From Microbacterium thalassium (lineage in GTDB: Bacteria > Actinomycetota > Actinomycetes > Actinomycetales > Microbacteriaceae): DNA of 64,000 bases. The DNA lies in NCBI RefSeq assembly GCF_014208045.1, contig NZ_JACHML010000001.1, forward strand, positions 1,054,001-1,118,000, written 5' to 3'. Each line of letters opens with the position of its first letter. The first letter of the stretch is position 1. A program made the translations under genes and the position numbers. Below the pieces are notes generated by a model. The model had not been told where the DNA came from. It did not search any database and saw only the letters and a list, made by a program, of their open reading frames with translations. Positions 26,191 through 35,371 of this stretch are shown here, in pieces.

Positions 26191-26976
26191 ATGGCTGAAG
26201 CTCAGATCTTCCCGCGCTTCGCGGGCAAGACGGTGCTCGTCACCGGCGCCGGCACCGGGTTCGGCGCCGAGATCGCGGTGCGCGCAGCGCAGGAGGGCGC
26301 GAAGGTCGCCATCCACTACCGCAGCTCGCGCGCGGGCGCCGAGAAGACGCTCGAGCGCGTCCGCGAAGCGGGCAGCGACGGCATCCTGGTCCAGGCCGAC
26401 ATCGCCAGCTGGGACCAGATCAAGGCGATGGCGGATGCCGTGTGGGAGGCCTTCGGCACCCTCGACGTCCTCGTCAACAACGTCGGCGACGTCTCGAGCG
26501 AGCAGATGTCGTGGAAGGAGCTCACGCAGGAGGCCCTCGACGCCGTCATCGACGTCGACGTCAAGGGGACGCTGCTGATGACCCACGAGTTCGGCGAGCG
26601 GATGCTGGAGCAGGGCCACGGCAACATCGTCAACGTCGGTTCCACCGTAATCGTGCGCGGGTCGCCCCGCGCCCCGCAGTACGCCGCGGCGAAGTACGGC
26701 ATTCTCGGCATCACGAAGTCGTACGCCAAGGCGTTCGCCCCGGCCGTCCGCGTCAACACGTTCGCCCCCGGCTTCATGGAGACCGAGCGGCTGCTCGAGC
26801 GCGAGGACTGGAAGAGCGGCCGCCGCGAAGTGCTCATCTCGCAGACGCCGATGGGCCACATCCCGCCGCCCGAGTTCGTCGCCGGCACGTGCCTGTGGCT
26901 GGCCACCGACGAGGCGGCCCACCTCACCGGCGGCTACATGCTCGCCGACGGCGGCTTCAACATGGTCGGCGCCTGA
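26191..26976 (+). CDS. SDR family oxidoreductase
   Basis: A 261-aa classical SDR. TGAGTGFGAEIA is the cofactor loop, NNVGD the NNAG equivalent, and NVGSTVIVRG...YAAAKYG the catalytic Ser/Tyr/Lys set; MLADGGFNMVGA is the typical end. AAGGAGG precedes the ATG. The Arg/Ser residues after the second strand (HYRSSRAG) favour NADPH. It belongs to the 25404-28716 operon, with a FAH gene next. The substrate is not recognisable. Confidence 0.87.
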   Translation: MAEAQIFPRFAGKTVLVTGAGTGFGAEIAVRAAQEGAKVAIHYRSSRAGAEKTLERVREAGSDGILVQADIASWDQIKAMADAVWEAFGTLDVLVNNVGDVSSEQMSWKELTQEALDAVIDVDVKGTLLMTHEFGERMLEQGHGNIVNVGSTVIVRGSPRAPQYAAAKYGILGITKSYAKAFAPAVRVNTFAPGFMETERLLEREDWKSGRREVLISQTPMGHIPPPEFVAGTCLWLATDEAAHLTGGYMLADGGFNMVGA

Positions 26977-27010
26977 CCGGCATCCGAGAAACGACACAGG
27001 AGAGACAGAA

Positions 27011-27886
27011 ATGAAGCTGATCACCTTCGACGGCGGCCGCGTCGGCCGCCTGGAGCTCGAAGAAGGGCTCGTCATCGAGCTCGATGTCCCCTCGACCCGC
27101 GAGTACTTCGAGCGCGACGGCAAGGTCGCCGAGACCGGCGAGCGGCTGAACTACGCCGATGTGAAGCTCGAGGCCCCCATCCGCCCGAAGAAGTTCTTCC
27201 ACACCGCCGGGAATTTCATCGACCACCACAACGAGCTGACCGCCGTCGACTGGTCGCACCCGGTGCACAAGGGCATCGTGTTCTTCCAGAACCTCGACGC
27301 GATCATCGGTCCCGAGGACGACATCGTCTACCCCGAGGGGCTGACGAAGGAGCTCGACTACGAGCTCGAGATGGCGATCGTGATCGGCAAGTCCGGCAAG
27401 TTCTTCTCGCCCGAGGAGGCCGAGGACTACATCGCCGGCTTCACGATCTTCAACGACATCACCGCGCGCGACATCCAGCGCAAGGAGATGGAGTCCGGCG
27501 TCTTCTCGTTCTCGAAGGGCATCGACACCTTCTGCCCGATCGGCCCGTGGATCGTCACCAAGGACGAGATCCCCGACATGCACAACATGGCGATGCAGCT
27601 GCGGGTCAACGGCGAGGTGCGCCAGCAGGGCAACACCAACCAGACCCGCATCCAGTGGCCGCACCTGGTCGCGTATCACTCGCCGCAGATCTTCTCGGCG
27701 GGCGACCTCCTCACCACCGGCACCATCTCGGGCGTTGCGGCGGTGCAGAAGAACCCCTTCGACTTCTACCTCCAGCCGGGCGACGTCGTCGAGGCCGAGA
27801 TCGAGGGTCTGGGCGTCCTCCGCAACAAGGTCATCTCGTGGGAAGAGCGGTACGGCGAGCCGGCGCCGCAGCGGGTGGACTGGTGA
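27011..27886 (+). CDS. Fumarylacetoacetate hydrolase family protein
   Basis: A 291-aa FAH enzyme. Family marks in order: FHTAGNFIDHHNEL, KELDYELEMAIVIG with the metal glutamates, FTIFNDITARDIQ, GPWIVTKDEI and LLTTGTISGVA. ACAGGAGAGA precedes the ATG. It shares a GTGA overlap with the next gene, another FAH member, so the two may form a hydratase/hydrolase pair acting in sequence or as a hetero-oligomer. It is probably active on a 2-oxo or acylpyruvate compound from ring opening. Confidence 0.86.
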   Translation: MKLITFDGGRVGRLELEEGLVIELDVPSTREYFERDGKVAETGERLNYADVKLEAPIRPKKFFHTAGNFIDHHNELTAVDWSHPVHKGIVFFQNLDAIIGPEDDIVYPEGLTKELDYELEMAIVIGKSGKFFSPEEAEDYIAGFTIFNDITARDIQRKEMESGVFSFSKGIDTFCPIGPWIVTKDEIPDMHNMAMQLRVNGEVRQQGNTNQTRIQWPHLVAYHSPQIFSAGDLLTTGTISGVAAVQKNPFDFYLQPGDVVEAEIEGLGVLRNKVISWEERYGEPAPQRVDW

Positions 27887-28716
27887 GGATCGCGAACCTG
27901 GCCGGCCGTCTCGCCCTGGTCACCCGGGGTGGGACGGCGGTCGACGTGGCGACCGCGTCGGAGGGCCGCTTCGGCCCCGACCCGATGTCGGCCTACGCCG
28001 ACTGGGACGCGTTCGCCGCGTGGGCGGCGGGGGCGGATGCCGCGGGCGAAGCGTTCGACCGCGCCGACCTCGGGCCGCCGGTGCCGCGCCCGCCGCAGAT
28101 CTTCGCGATCGGCGTGAACTATCGTGAGCACGCCGACGAGGCCGGGTACCCGCCCGACAGTCTGCCGGTGACGTTCACGAAGTTCCCGTCGAGCCTGACC
28201 GGGCCCGAGGCGACCGTCGTCCTCCCTGACGGCAACGTCGACTGGGAGGTCGAACTCGTCGTGGTCATCGGCCGCGGCGGTCACGGCATCCGTCGCGAGG
28301 ATGCGTGGAAGCACGTAGCGGGATTCACCGTCGGGCAGGATCTCTCCGAGCGCGTCGCGCAGCTCGCCGGCACGATGCCGCAGTTCAGCCTCGCGAAGTC
28401 GCATCCCGGCTTCTCGCCCACCGGGCCGTGGATCGTCACGCCCGACGAGCTCGACGATCCCGCGGATCTCGCGATCTCGTGCGCCATCGACGACGAGGTC
28501 ATGCAGGACTCGCGCACGTCCCGCATGATCTACGACATCCCCGAGCTGATCGTCCGCCTGTCGGCCGTCGCGACGCTGCTGCCCGGAGACATCATCTTCA
28601 GCGGCACGCCCTCGGGGATCGGCAACCGTCGCGCGCCGCAGCGGTTCCTTCGAGCGGGAGAGACCCTCACGTCCGTCATCGAGGGTGTCGGGGAGCTGAC
28701 GACGCGGTTCCGCTAG
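27883..28716 (+). CDS. Fumarylacetoacetate hydrolase family protein
   Basis: A 277-aa FAH enzyme starting with GTG inside a GTGA overlap. GVNYREHADEAG, VDWEVELVVVIGR, AGFTVGQDLSERV, GPWIVTPDEL and SGTPSGIGNRR mark the 2-keto-4-pentenoate hydratase / 2-hydroxyhepta-2,4-diene-1,7-dioate isomerase side of the superfamily. It is the last gene of the operon; the 274-nt region after it is rich in dyads that belong to the ABC transporter promoter. Exact reaction unknown. Confidence 0.86.
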   Translation: MRIANLAGRLALVTRGGTAVDVATASEGRFGPDPMSAYADWDAFAAWAAGADAAGEAFDRADLGPPVPRPPQIFAIGVNYREHADEAGYPPDSLPVTFTKFPSSLTGPEATVVLPDGNVDWEVELVVVIGRGGHGIRREDAWKHVAGFTVGQDLSERVAQLAGTMPQFSLAKSHPGFSPTGPWIVTPDELDDPADLAISCAIDDEVMQDSRTSRMIYDIPELIVRLSAVATLLPGDIIFSGTPSGIGNRRAPQRFLRAGETLTSVIEGVGELTTRFR

Positions 28717-28720
28717 CCGC

Positions 28721-28753
28721 GCTGATATCAGCCGGAGTATCAGTCGCGCTGAT
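28721..28753. promoter_or_regulatory. Paired CTGAT/ATCAG dyads
   Basis: GCTGATATCAGC at 28721-28732 is a perfect 12-bp palindrome, and ATCAG-N5-CTGAT at 28739-28753 repeats the same half-sites in inverted order. They begin 5 nt after the FAH stop, with no T-run, so two binding sites for one regulator are more likely than a terminator. Confidence 0.45.
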
Positions 28754-28811
28754 GCAGGCCATAGCGGACTCACTCTTCCCTGATGACGCGAGGTCTGAGC
28801 AAGATGACTGC

Positions 28812-28828
28812 ACCCGATCGGATCGGGT
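28812..28828. promoter_or_regulatory. Dyad ACCCGATC-G-GATCGGGT
   Basis: A perfect 8-bp dyad with one central base in the gap before the ABC importer. It could be an operator or a transcript-end hairpin; the 1-nt centre makes a stable RNA hairpin of full length unlikely. Confidence 0.45.
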
Positions 28829-28850
28829 ACGCGGGTCAAGCCACACTCAC

Positions 28851-28867
28851 GTTAGGCGCAGACTAAC
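28851..28867. promoter_or_regulatory. LysR-type box upstream of the ABC importer
   Basis: GTTAG-N7-CTAAC, a perfect dyad that contains the LysR T-N11-A motif. The same TTAG-N7-CTAA pattern, with a shared AGACTAA right side, occurs at 35372-35388 over the promoter of the LysR gene that ends this transporter region. This points to control of the importer by that LysR protein. Confidence 0.6.
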
Positions 28868-28894
28868 CCTCCGTGCCTACTTCCGAATAGCAAA

Positions 28895-28913
28895 AGTGAC
28901 TTTCACTAGTCAC
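28895..28913. promoter_or_regulatory. Overlapping AGTGA/TCACT and GTGAC/GTCAC dyads
   Basis: AGTGA-CTT-TCACT (28895-28907) and GTGAC-N8-GTCAC (28896-28913) overlap about 80 nt before the substrate-binding protein start, in a locally AT-rich stretch that is the likely core promoter. Confidence 0.4.
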
Positions 28914-28990
28914 GATAGAAGCACCCGCGGCCCCGACCGCCGGGCAGACACCGAAGTCCACCCACAGCACATCGATCATTGGAGATCAGG

Positions 28991-30556
28991 ATGGTTCGTC
29001 ATACAGCACGCACGCGCGGCGTGATCGCTGTCGCCGCATTCGCGGCAACCGCACTCACCCTCACCGCCTGCAGCGGCGGCGGCGGAGACGCCGACGGCGG
29101 CGGAGACGTCGACACCGCGAGCCTGGTGATCGGCCTCGACGCCGATCAGGCCCCCCAGGGGTACGACCCGCTGCTCTACAGCAACGGTCAGCGGTTCTTC
29201 TTCGAGGGCATTTACGACTCCCTGTTCGAGATCGGCGAGGACGGATCGGTGGTCCCGAGTGCCGCGACGGACTTCTCGTTCAACGAGGACTTCACCCAGA
29301 TGACCCTCGATGTCGACACGACGCTCACCTTCGACGACGGCACCGCGCTGAGCGCGGACCTGGTCAAGCAGAACCTCGACCAGCGCGACAACGTCGACCT
29401 GAACGCCTACCGCGAGCTCGCCGCTGGCGGCGAGACCGAGATCACGGATGTCGAGGTCGTCGATGAGGACACGCTGACCCTCACCTTCGCCGTGCCGCAG
29501 CCCGGCTTCCAGGGCAACCTCGCCTTCCCGGGCGGCGCCATCGTCGGCCCCACCGGACTCGCCGACCGTGCGAGCCTTGACACCACGCCCGACGGCTCGG
29601 GTCCGCTGACGGTCGACACCGACGCGACCATCAAGGGCAACTCGTACGTCCTGGTCAAGAAGGACGGCGCCGAGCGCGCCGCCGACTACCCCTTCGACTC
29701 CTACGAGTTCAAGCCGATCCTCGACCCGCAGGCGCGCACGAACGCGCTCATCTCGGGTGAGGTCGAGATCACGCTGCTCGCTGCCGACACCACCGACCAG
29801 GTCGAGTCGTCGGGCAAGGCCGTGGCGCTCAACGGCGGCACGATCTGGAACCTCTTCGCGATGGACAAGGCCGGCGCGCTGAACCCCGCATTCGGGGACC
29901 CGCTCGTGGCCAAGGCGCTGTCGATCGCCATCAACCGCCCCGAGTACGTCGCCGCGGTCCACCCCGGCCAGGAGCCGACGTGGAACGTGCTGCCCGCCGA
30001 CAGCCCGGGCTTCATCCCCGAGCTCGAGGACGAGTACGCCTATGACCCCGAGGCCGCCATGGACCTGCTCGCCGAGGCGGGCTACGCCGACGGGCTCGAG
30101 TTCGAGTGGACGATCCAGGCTCGCACGCAGCGCGACCTCGAGGCGCTCCAGACGTACTGGGCCGCGATCGGCGTCGACGTGACGCTCAACATGGCAGCCT
30201 CCACGGAAGAGCTCTTCGCCGCTGTGCGGACGAACTACATGGGCGGTCCGCTCAACCTCACGTGGAGCAACCCGCTCGGCAACGTCAACGGTGTCCTGTT
30301 CGGGTTCGCGAACTTCCACGGCGCCGAGGGCCCCGAGATCCAGGCGGCGGCGCAGGCATACGGTGCCGCTCAGGGCGAAGCCGCCCAGGCCGAGGCGCTG
30401 ACCGACCTGAACCGCGTGCTCGTCGAGTCGGGATGGCTCATCCCGCTCTATGAGGAGTTCGCGGCGTGGGGCTACGAGCAGGGCAAGGTCGCCGAGCCGA
30501 CCTTCGCCGGTGCCGAGGCCTACCCGATCCTCGCCACCATCCAGCCCGCATCCTGA
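28991..30556 (+). CDS. ABC transporter substrate-binding lipoprotein (family 5)
   Basis: A 521-aa extracytoplasmic binding protein of the peptide/nickel/oligosaccharide type. An Arg-rich N-terminus, a hydrophobic helix and the lipobox LTAC put the lipidated cysteine at residue 27; a Gly/Asp linker follows. The body has the SBP_bac_5 pattern (YSNGQRFFFEGIYDSLFE, INRPEYVAAVHPG, ILPLYEEF-like WLIPLYEEF). GGAGATCAGG precedes the ATG at 28991. Ligand specificity cannot be read; in this setting a flavonoid glycoside, phenolic acid or disaccharide is possible. A strong hairpin separates it from the permease gene. Confidence 0.9.
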   Translation: MVRHTARTRGVIAVAAFAATALTLTACSGGGGDADGGGDVDTASLVIGLDADQAPQGYDPLLYSNGQRFFFEGIYDSLFEIGEDGSVVPSAATDFSFNEDFTQMTLDVDTTLTFDDGTALSADLVKQNLDQRDNVDLNAYRELAAGGETEITDVEVVDEDTLTLTFAVPQPGFQGNLAFPGGAIVGPTGLADRASLDTTPDGSGPLTVDTDATIKGNSYVLVKKDGAERAADYPFDSYEFKPILDPQARTNALISGEVEITLLAADTTDQVESSGKAVALNGGTIWNLFAMDKAGALNPAFGDPLVAKALSIAINRPEYVAAVHPGQEPTWNVLPADSPGFIPELEDEYAYDPEAAMDLLAEAGYADGLEFEWTIQARTQRDLEALQTYWAAIGVDVTLNMAASTEELFAAVRTNYMGGPLNLTWSNPLGNVNGVLFGFANFHGAEGPEIQAAAQAYGAAQGEAAQAEALTDLNRVLVESGWLIPLYEEFAAWGYEQGKVAEPTFAGAEAYPILATIQPAS

Positions 30557-30562
30557 TCCGAG

Positions 30563-30594
30563 CCCGGGGCGCCGGCCACCGCCGGCGCCCCGGG
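30563..30594 (+). terminator. Strong hairpin between binding-protein and permease genes
   Basis: CCCGGGGCGCCGGC and GCCGGCGCCCCGGG form a perfect 14-bp all-GC stem with a CACC loop, 6 nt after the binding-protein stop and 16 nt before the permease start. Without a T-run it more likely protects the upstream mRNA and attenuates downstream expression than ends all transcription. Confidence 0.65.
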
Positions 30595-30610
30595 TGAAGG
30601 GGCACTTCCC

Positions 30611-31552
30611 ATGCTTGTCTTCATCCTCAAGCGCGTGCTGTTCGCCGTCATCACGTTGCTCGTCGCGTCGTTCGCGGCCTTCGCCCTCATGCATCTGTCG
30701 GGATCGACGCCCGGAGCCGTCGTCCTCGGCATGGGCGCGACTCCCGACGACATCGTCGCCTACAACGCGTCCATCGGGTGGTACGACCCGTGGCTCGTGC
30801 AGTTCTCGAACTGGGTCGGCGGCGTCGTCACCGGCGACCTCGGCATCTCACTCATCGACGGGCGCGACATCGGCGCCGACATCGCCAAGCGCCTGCCAGT
30901 CACCGCAGCCCTCGCGATCGGCGGAACGCTGGTCAGCTCGCTGCTCGGCATCACCTTCGGCGTGATCGCGGCCGTGCGCGGCGGCGTCGTCGACCGCATC
31001 ATCACCGCCTTCTCGGGCGTCTTCCTCTCGCTGCCGCAGTTCTGGCTCGGCATCATCCTCGTCTTCGTCTTCGCCGTGCAGCTGCGGCTCCTCCCGGCCA
31101 CCGGCTACGTTCCGCTCGAGGTCGATCCCGCCCGCTGGTTCGCGTCGCTCATCCTTCCCGTGATCACGATCGCGATCACCTCAGCCGGCTTCATCGCGAG
31201 ACAAACGCGCGCCTCGATGGCCGAGGCGCTCGCGCAGGAGCACATCCGCACCCTCCGCGCCCTCGGCACGCACCGCCTCCGCATCGTCTACGTCCACGCC
31301 CTGCGCGGGGCGAGCCTGCCGATCCTCGCCAGCGTCGCCATCCAGTTCATCGTCCTCTTCGGCGGCTCGGTCATCATCGAGACCCTGTTCGCGCTGCCGG
31401 GGATCGGGCAGGCCATGCAGGCCGCGGTCGGCGCCTCCGACCTGCCGATGGTGCAGGCCCTCGTGCTCGTGGCGACCCTGGTGGTCGTCGCCGTGAACGT
31501 GGCGATCGAACTGCTCAACCGCTTCCTCGACCCGAAGCTGAGGACCTCATGA
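30611..31552 (+). CDS. ABC transporter permease (DppB type)
   Basis: A 313-aa inner-membrane permease with the DppB/OppB layout: an N-terminal helix (LFAVITLLVASFAAFALMHL), a periplasmic stretch, then five helices. The EAA loop that docks the ATPase is visible as AEALAQEHIRTLRALGTHRLR. LLPATGYVP is the typical DppB segment between helices. It overlaps the next gene by ATGA. Its partner permease is the N-terminal half of the fusion protein that follows. Confidence 0.9.
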   Translation: MLVFILKRVLFAVITLLVASFAAFALMHLSGSTPGAVVLGMGATPDDIVAYNASIGWYDPWLVQFSNWVGGVVTGDLGISLIDGRDIGADIAKRLPVTAALAIGGTLVSSLLGITFGVIAAVRGGVVDRIITAFSGVFLSLPQFWLGIILVFVFAVQLRLLPATGYVPLEVDPARWFASLILPVITIAITSAGFIARQTRASMAEALAQEHIRTLRALGTHRLRIVYVHALRGASLPILASVAIQFIVLFGGSVIIETLFALPGIGQAMQAAVGASDLPMVQALVLVATLVVVAVNVAIELLNRFLDPKLRTS

Positions 31553-33573
31553 CCGACTCCACCACGACGATCGCCCTCCGGGCCCGCAAGAAGAAGAAGC
31601 CGCGAGGGCTGACGGGCAGCATCCTGCGCTCCCCGTCCGCGCTCATCGCCGCGATCTGGCTCGTCGGGCTTGTGCTTGCCTCGCTGACCGCGCCGCTGTG
31701 GCTGCGCTACGGACCCCTCGAGCAGGACCTCTCGGCCGTGCTGCAGGGTCCCTCGGCGGCCCACCTGCTCGGTACCGACGAGCTCGGGCGCGACCTGCTG
31801 TCGCGCATCGTGACAGCCGCCGCCCCCACCATGTTCCTCGCGATGATCCCGCCGCTCGTGGCGATGGCGATCACCATCCCCGTCGTGCTGGCGGCCGGCC
31901 GCTACGCGAAGGTCGAGTCGGTGGCCGGGCGCGTCAGCGAGGTCTTCCTCTCGATCCCGACGATGGTGATCATCCTGGCGTTCATCGCCGCGGTCGGCAC
32001 GAACATGCCCCTCGTGATGATCGTCCTCGGCGTGCTGATGTTCGGCGGGCAGTACCGCATCCAGGTCGGGCAGGCCTCGTCGCTGCATCGCCAGCTCTTC
32101 GTCGAGGCCGCCGCCGTCGACGGCATGCGCCCCTTCGCCGCCAGCTGGCGGCACGTGCTGCCGAACATGATCACCACCGTCGCGGTGCAGTTCGTGCTGC
32201 TGTTCGGGGTGGGCATCCTGATCCAGACCGGCCTGGCCTTCATCGGCTTCGGCCCGCCGCCGCCCGAGCCGACGTGGGGTGGCATGATCCAGGCGGCCTC
32301 GAAGTTCATCTTCCAGCAGCCGTGGATGATGGTGCCCACCGGTGTCGTCCTGGCGCTGACGATCATCGCCGCCAACGGCATGGCCGATGTCCTCTCCGGC
32401 GGCAACGCGACGCCGCCGCCGCTGGTCGCGCTGCGCCGCACGCGGTCGCGCCGGCCCACGGCGTCCGCGGCCGCGGCGTCGACCGCCCCGGCCACGACCG
32501 CCGCGGAGGCCCCGGGCACGAGCGCAGGCGACGACAGCGTCGCCGAGGGCGAACTGCGCGTCGAGGACCTCGTGCTCGGGGTCGACGACGGCCCGGCCCT
32601 CGTCACCGGCGTCAGCCTGCGCGTTCGCCCGGGAACGGTCCTGGGACTCGTCGGCGAGTCCGGCTGCGGCAAGAGCGTCACCTCGCACGCCCTGCTCGGC
32701 CTTCTCACGCCCGGATTGTCGGTGCGCTCCGGTCACATCCGCTGGGGTGACGTCGATCTCGCGGGCGCGGATGACGCGGTGATGGCGAAGGTGCGCGGAC
32801 ACGACATCGCCTACATCTCGCAGGAGCCGACGCGGGCCCTCGACCCGATGTTCACGGTGGGCAACCAGCTCACCACCACGATCCGGCGCCTGCGCCGCGT
32901 CGGCGGCGGCGGCGAGGCGAAGAAGATCGCCGAGCAGCTGCTCGTGGACGTCGGCATCGTCGATCCGCCCCGCGTGCTGCGCAGCTACCCGCACCAGATC
33001 TCGGGCGGCATGGCCCAGCGCGTCGCGATCGCACTCGCGCTCGCGGGCACGCCCCGTCTGCTGATCGCCGACGAGCCGACCACCGCACTCGACGTCACGG
33101 TGCAGGCCGAGATCCTGGGACTTCTGCGGAGGCTCGTCGCCGATCGCGGCATGTCGGTCGTGCTCGTCACGCACGACCTGGGTGTGGTCGCCGACATCTG
33201 CGACGAAGTGGCCGTCATGTACGCCGGCGAACTCGTCGAGACCGGGTCGGTGCGCGATGTGCTGTTGAGCTCGGAGCATCCGTACACGATGGCGCTGCTG
33301 GCCTCCGACCCGCATGCGGCGGTCGAGCTCGCCCATTCCGATCGACTCGCCTCGATCCCGGGCCAGGTCCCGACGCCGGGATCGTGGCCGGCCGGATGCC
33401 GCTTCGCGCAGCGCTGCCGCTTTGCGACGGATGCCTGCCGCGCCGCGGTGCCGCTCGAGTCGCGCGCCGACGGCGAGGGCGTCGTCCGCTGCGTACGCCG
33501 CGACGAGCTGCTCGGCCGCCAAGATGAGTGGTTCGCGCCCGAGCCCGCCGAGACCGTGGGAGGAAGCCGATGA
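31549..33573 (+). CDS. ABC transporter permease-ATPase fusion (DppC-DppD type)
   Basis: A 674-aa fusion of two usually separate subunits. Residues 1-285 are a DppC-type permease ([17 protein letters not shown] loop as [17 protein letters not shown]). Residues 290-335 are an Ala/Thr/Pro-rich linker. From about 340 comes the ATPase: GESGCGKS Walker A, ISGGM signature, [12 protein letters not shown]alker B, and the oligopeptide-type cysteine tail [15 protein letters not shown]. The reading frame is continuous with no sign of a frameshift. Such fusions occur in actinobacterial importers. It starts and ends in ATGA overlaps. Confidence 0.92.
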   Translation: MTDSTTTIALRARKKKKPRGLTGSILRSPSALIAAIWLVGLVLASLTAPLWLRYGPLEQDLSAVLQGPSAAHLLGTDELGRDLLSRIVTAAAPTMFLAMIPPLVAMAITIPVVLAAGRYAKVESVAGRVSEVFLSIPTMVIILAFIAAVGTNMPLVMIVLGVLMFGGQYRIQVGQASSLHRQLFVEAAAVDGMRPFAASWRHVLPNMITTVAVQFVLLFGVGILIQTGLAFIGFGPPPPEPTWGGMIQAASKFIFQQPWMMVPTGVVLALTIIAANGMADVLSGGNATPPPLVALRRTRSRRPTASAAAASTAPATTAAEAPGTSAGDDSVAEGELRVEDLVLGVDDGPALVTGVSLRVRPGTVLGLVGESGCGKSVTSHALLGLLTPGLSVRSGHIRWGDVDLAGADDAVMAKVRGHDIAYISQEPTRALDPMFTVGNQLTTTIRRLRRVGGGGEAKKIAEQLLVDVGIVDPPRVLRSYPHQISGGMAQRVAIALALAGTPRLLIADEPTTALDVTVQAEILGLLRRLVADRGMSVVLVTHDLGVVADICDEVAVMYAGELVETGSVRDVLLSSEHPYTMALLASDPHAAVELAHSDRLASIPGQVPTPGSWPAGCRFAQRCRFATDACRAAVPLESRADGEGVVRCVRRDELLGRQDEWFAPEPAETVGGSR

Positions 33574-34415
33574 CCACGCCGATCCAGCACGATCCGACCC
33601 AGCCGCTGCTCGAGGTGAAGGATCTCGTCATCCAGTACAGCCGCAAGGTGGAGCCCGCGGTGAAGGGGGTGTCGTTCTCGATCGCCCGCGGCGAGACACT
33701 CGGACTCGTGGGCGAGTCGGGGTCGGGCAAGACCACGATCGGCAAGGCGATCCTCGGGCTCCAGCCCGTCACCAGCGGCCAGATCATCTTCGAGGGCCGC
33801 GACATCACCCGCGCGACGCCGGCCGAGCGCCGAGCGCTGCACGGCGATCTGCGCGCGGTCTTCCAGGATCCGTTCTCATCGCTGAATCCGCGCCGCCCGA
33901 TCGGCGACGCCGTCTCGGAGCCGTTGCGCGTCGCCGGGGTCGGCCGCGCCGAGAGGGCCCGCCGCGTTGCCGACGCGCTCGAGTCGGTGGGACTGCCCCG
34001 GGACGCGGGTGAGCGTCTGCCGCGCCAGTTCTCGGGTGGGCAGCGTCAGCGCATCGCGATCGCGCGCGCCCTCGCTACCGACCCGCGGCTGGTCGTGTGC
34101 GACGAGGCGGTGAGCGCCCTGGACCTCTCGACGCAGGCGCAGGTGCTCAACCTGCTCGCCGAGCTGCGCCGCGGCGCGGACCTCGGCTACCTGTTCATCG
34201 CGCACGACATCGCGGTGGTCGAGTTCCTGGCCCAGCGCGTGATCGTGCTCAACCGTGGCCGCATCGTCGAAGAGGGCATCACCGCCGACGTCGTGCGCGA
34301 CCCGAAGGAGCACTACACGCGCGTGCTCATGGCGGCATCCCCCGTCCCCGATCCCGACGAGCAGGCGCGCCGGCGGGAGGCGTGGCGTGCGTTGAAGGAG
34401 TCGGCCGCGGCGTGA
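33570..34415 (+). CDS. ABC transporter ATP-binding protein (DppF type)
   Basis: A 281-aa ATPase that completes the importer. Walker A is GESGSGKTT, the signature FSGGQRQR, Walker [13 protein letters not shown], with the H-loop in [22 protein letters not shown] is the usual Q-loop of the DppF group. Length is a little short because the C-terminal cysteine extension of DppD/OppF proteins is absent. It overlaps the fusion gene by ATGA and converges on the LysR gene 20 nt later. Confidence 0.92.
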   Translation: MTTPIQHDPTQPLLEVKDLVIQYSRKVEPAVKGVSFSIARGETLGLVGESGSGKTTIGKAILGLQPVTSGQIIFEGRDITRATPAERRALHGDLRAVFQDPFSSLNPRRPIGDAVSEPLRVAGVGRAERARRVADALESVGLPRDAGERLPRQFSGGQRQRIAIARALATDPRLVVCDEAVSALDLSTQAQVLNLLAELRRGADLGYLFIAHDIAVVEFLAQRVIVLNRGRIVEEGITADVVRDPKEHYTRVLMAASPVPDPDEQARRREAWRALKESAAA

Positions 34416-34435
34416 GCTCCGAGAGCGTCCGCGGG

Positions 34436-35362
34436 TCAGCGGGACAGCAGCTCGGGCGGCGCGGCCGTGTCGAGCGGCGACAGCCGCCGTGCGGTGCGGC
34501 GGAAAGCCGCGACCATCGGGTTGGTGTCGTCGGCGCGGCTGCACAGCACGACCGTCGCCGGGGCGATGTCGTCGATGTGCGCGTGGGTGATCCCCTCGCG
34601 CCGGTAGTTGGCCACAGCGCCCTCGCCGCCGATGTTCACGCCGGCACCGGCGGCGACCAGATCCAGCAGGCCCTCCACGCTGTCGGCCGTGGGGCCGCGG
34701 CGCGGCCGCGAGCCGTCCGGGCGCGGATCGACGATCCACCAGTCGACGATCTCGGGGTCACCGCCCCCCGCGGAGACGAACACCTCGTCCGACGCCTCGA
34801 CGATCGAGATCGAGTCTCGCCCTGCCAGCGGGTGACCGACGGGGACGATGAGGACGCGCGGCTCCTCCCACAGCGCCTCGACGCGAATCCGACTGGGCAG
34901 TTTCATGGGCCACGGCGAGAAGACCACGTCGACATCACCGCTGGTCAGGGCAGGCTCGACGTCGAAGAACCCGAGACGTCTCATCTCGACGCGCACGTCG
35001 GGCGCGGACTGCAGCATCGCCGAGATGATGTTCGTGGTCGGGACGGCCGAGCCGGAGGCGACCATTCCCAGCCGAAGCGTGGGGGCATCGGATCGGGTGT
35101 GCAGCGCGCGCGCCCACGCCAGCAGCTCATCGTGGTCGGACTGCACCCGGCGGGCGAGCGGCAGCAGCTCGCGGCCGTGCTCGGTCAGCTCGACGTGGCG
35201 AGGGCTGCGATCGAACAGCCGCGTGCCGATCTGGTCCTCGAGCCGGCTGATCTGCTGGCTGAGCGACGGCGGCGTGATACGCAGGCGTGCGGCCGCGCGC
35301 CCGAAGTGCAGCTCGTCGGCGAGCACGCAGAACGACCGGACGGCGTGAATGGGGACATCCAT
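34436..35362 (-). CDS. LysR family transcriptional regulator
   Basis: A 308-aa LysR protein with N-terminal winged helix (FCVLADELHFGRAAARL, SLSQQISRLEDQIGTRLFDR) and a two-lobe effector domain. It is divergent from the quercetinase-like gene and follows the ABC operon tail to tail. Its own start lies 7 nt below a TAATAT -10 box (leaderless), and a TTAG-N7-CTAA box covers that -10, as expected for autorepression. The matching box before the ABC importer (28851-28867) suggests it controls importer and cupin operons together. The inducer is inferred to be a flavonoid or product. Confidence 0.88.
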   Translation of the reverse strand: MDVPIHAVRSFCVLADELHFGRAAARLRITPPSLSQQISRLEDQIGTRLFDRSPRHVELTEHGRELLPLARRVQSDHDELLAWARALHTRSDAPTLRLGMVASGSAVPTTNIISAMLQSAPDVRVEMRRLGFFDVEPALTSGDVDVVFSPWPMKLPSRIRVEALWEEPRVLIVPVGHPLAGRDSISIVEASDEVFVSAGGGDPEIVDWWIVDPRPDGSRPRRGPTADSVEGLLDLVAAGAGVNIGGEGAVANYRREGITHAHIDDIAPATVVLCSRADDTNPMVAAFRRTARRLSPLDTAAPPELLSR

Positions 35363-35371
35363 GCGCGCAAT

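Noticed and set aside
28812..28828. ACCCGATC-G-GATCGGGT considered as a rho-independent terminator of the FAH operon
   Set aside because: The 1-nt centre cannot form a normal loop and no T-run follows; kept as a dyad only.
28976..30694. A 572-codon minus-strand frame opposite the substrate-binding protein
   Set aside because: Shadow of a lipoprotein gene with a clear lipobox and ribosome binding site.
31288..33522. A 744-codon minus-strand frame opposite the ABC fusion gene
   Set aside because: Composition is that of antisense GC-rich coding DNA; the plus strand has full Walker and EAA motifs.
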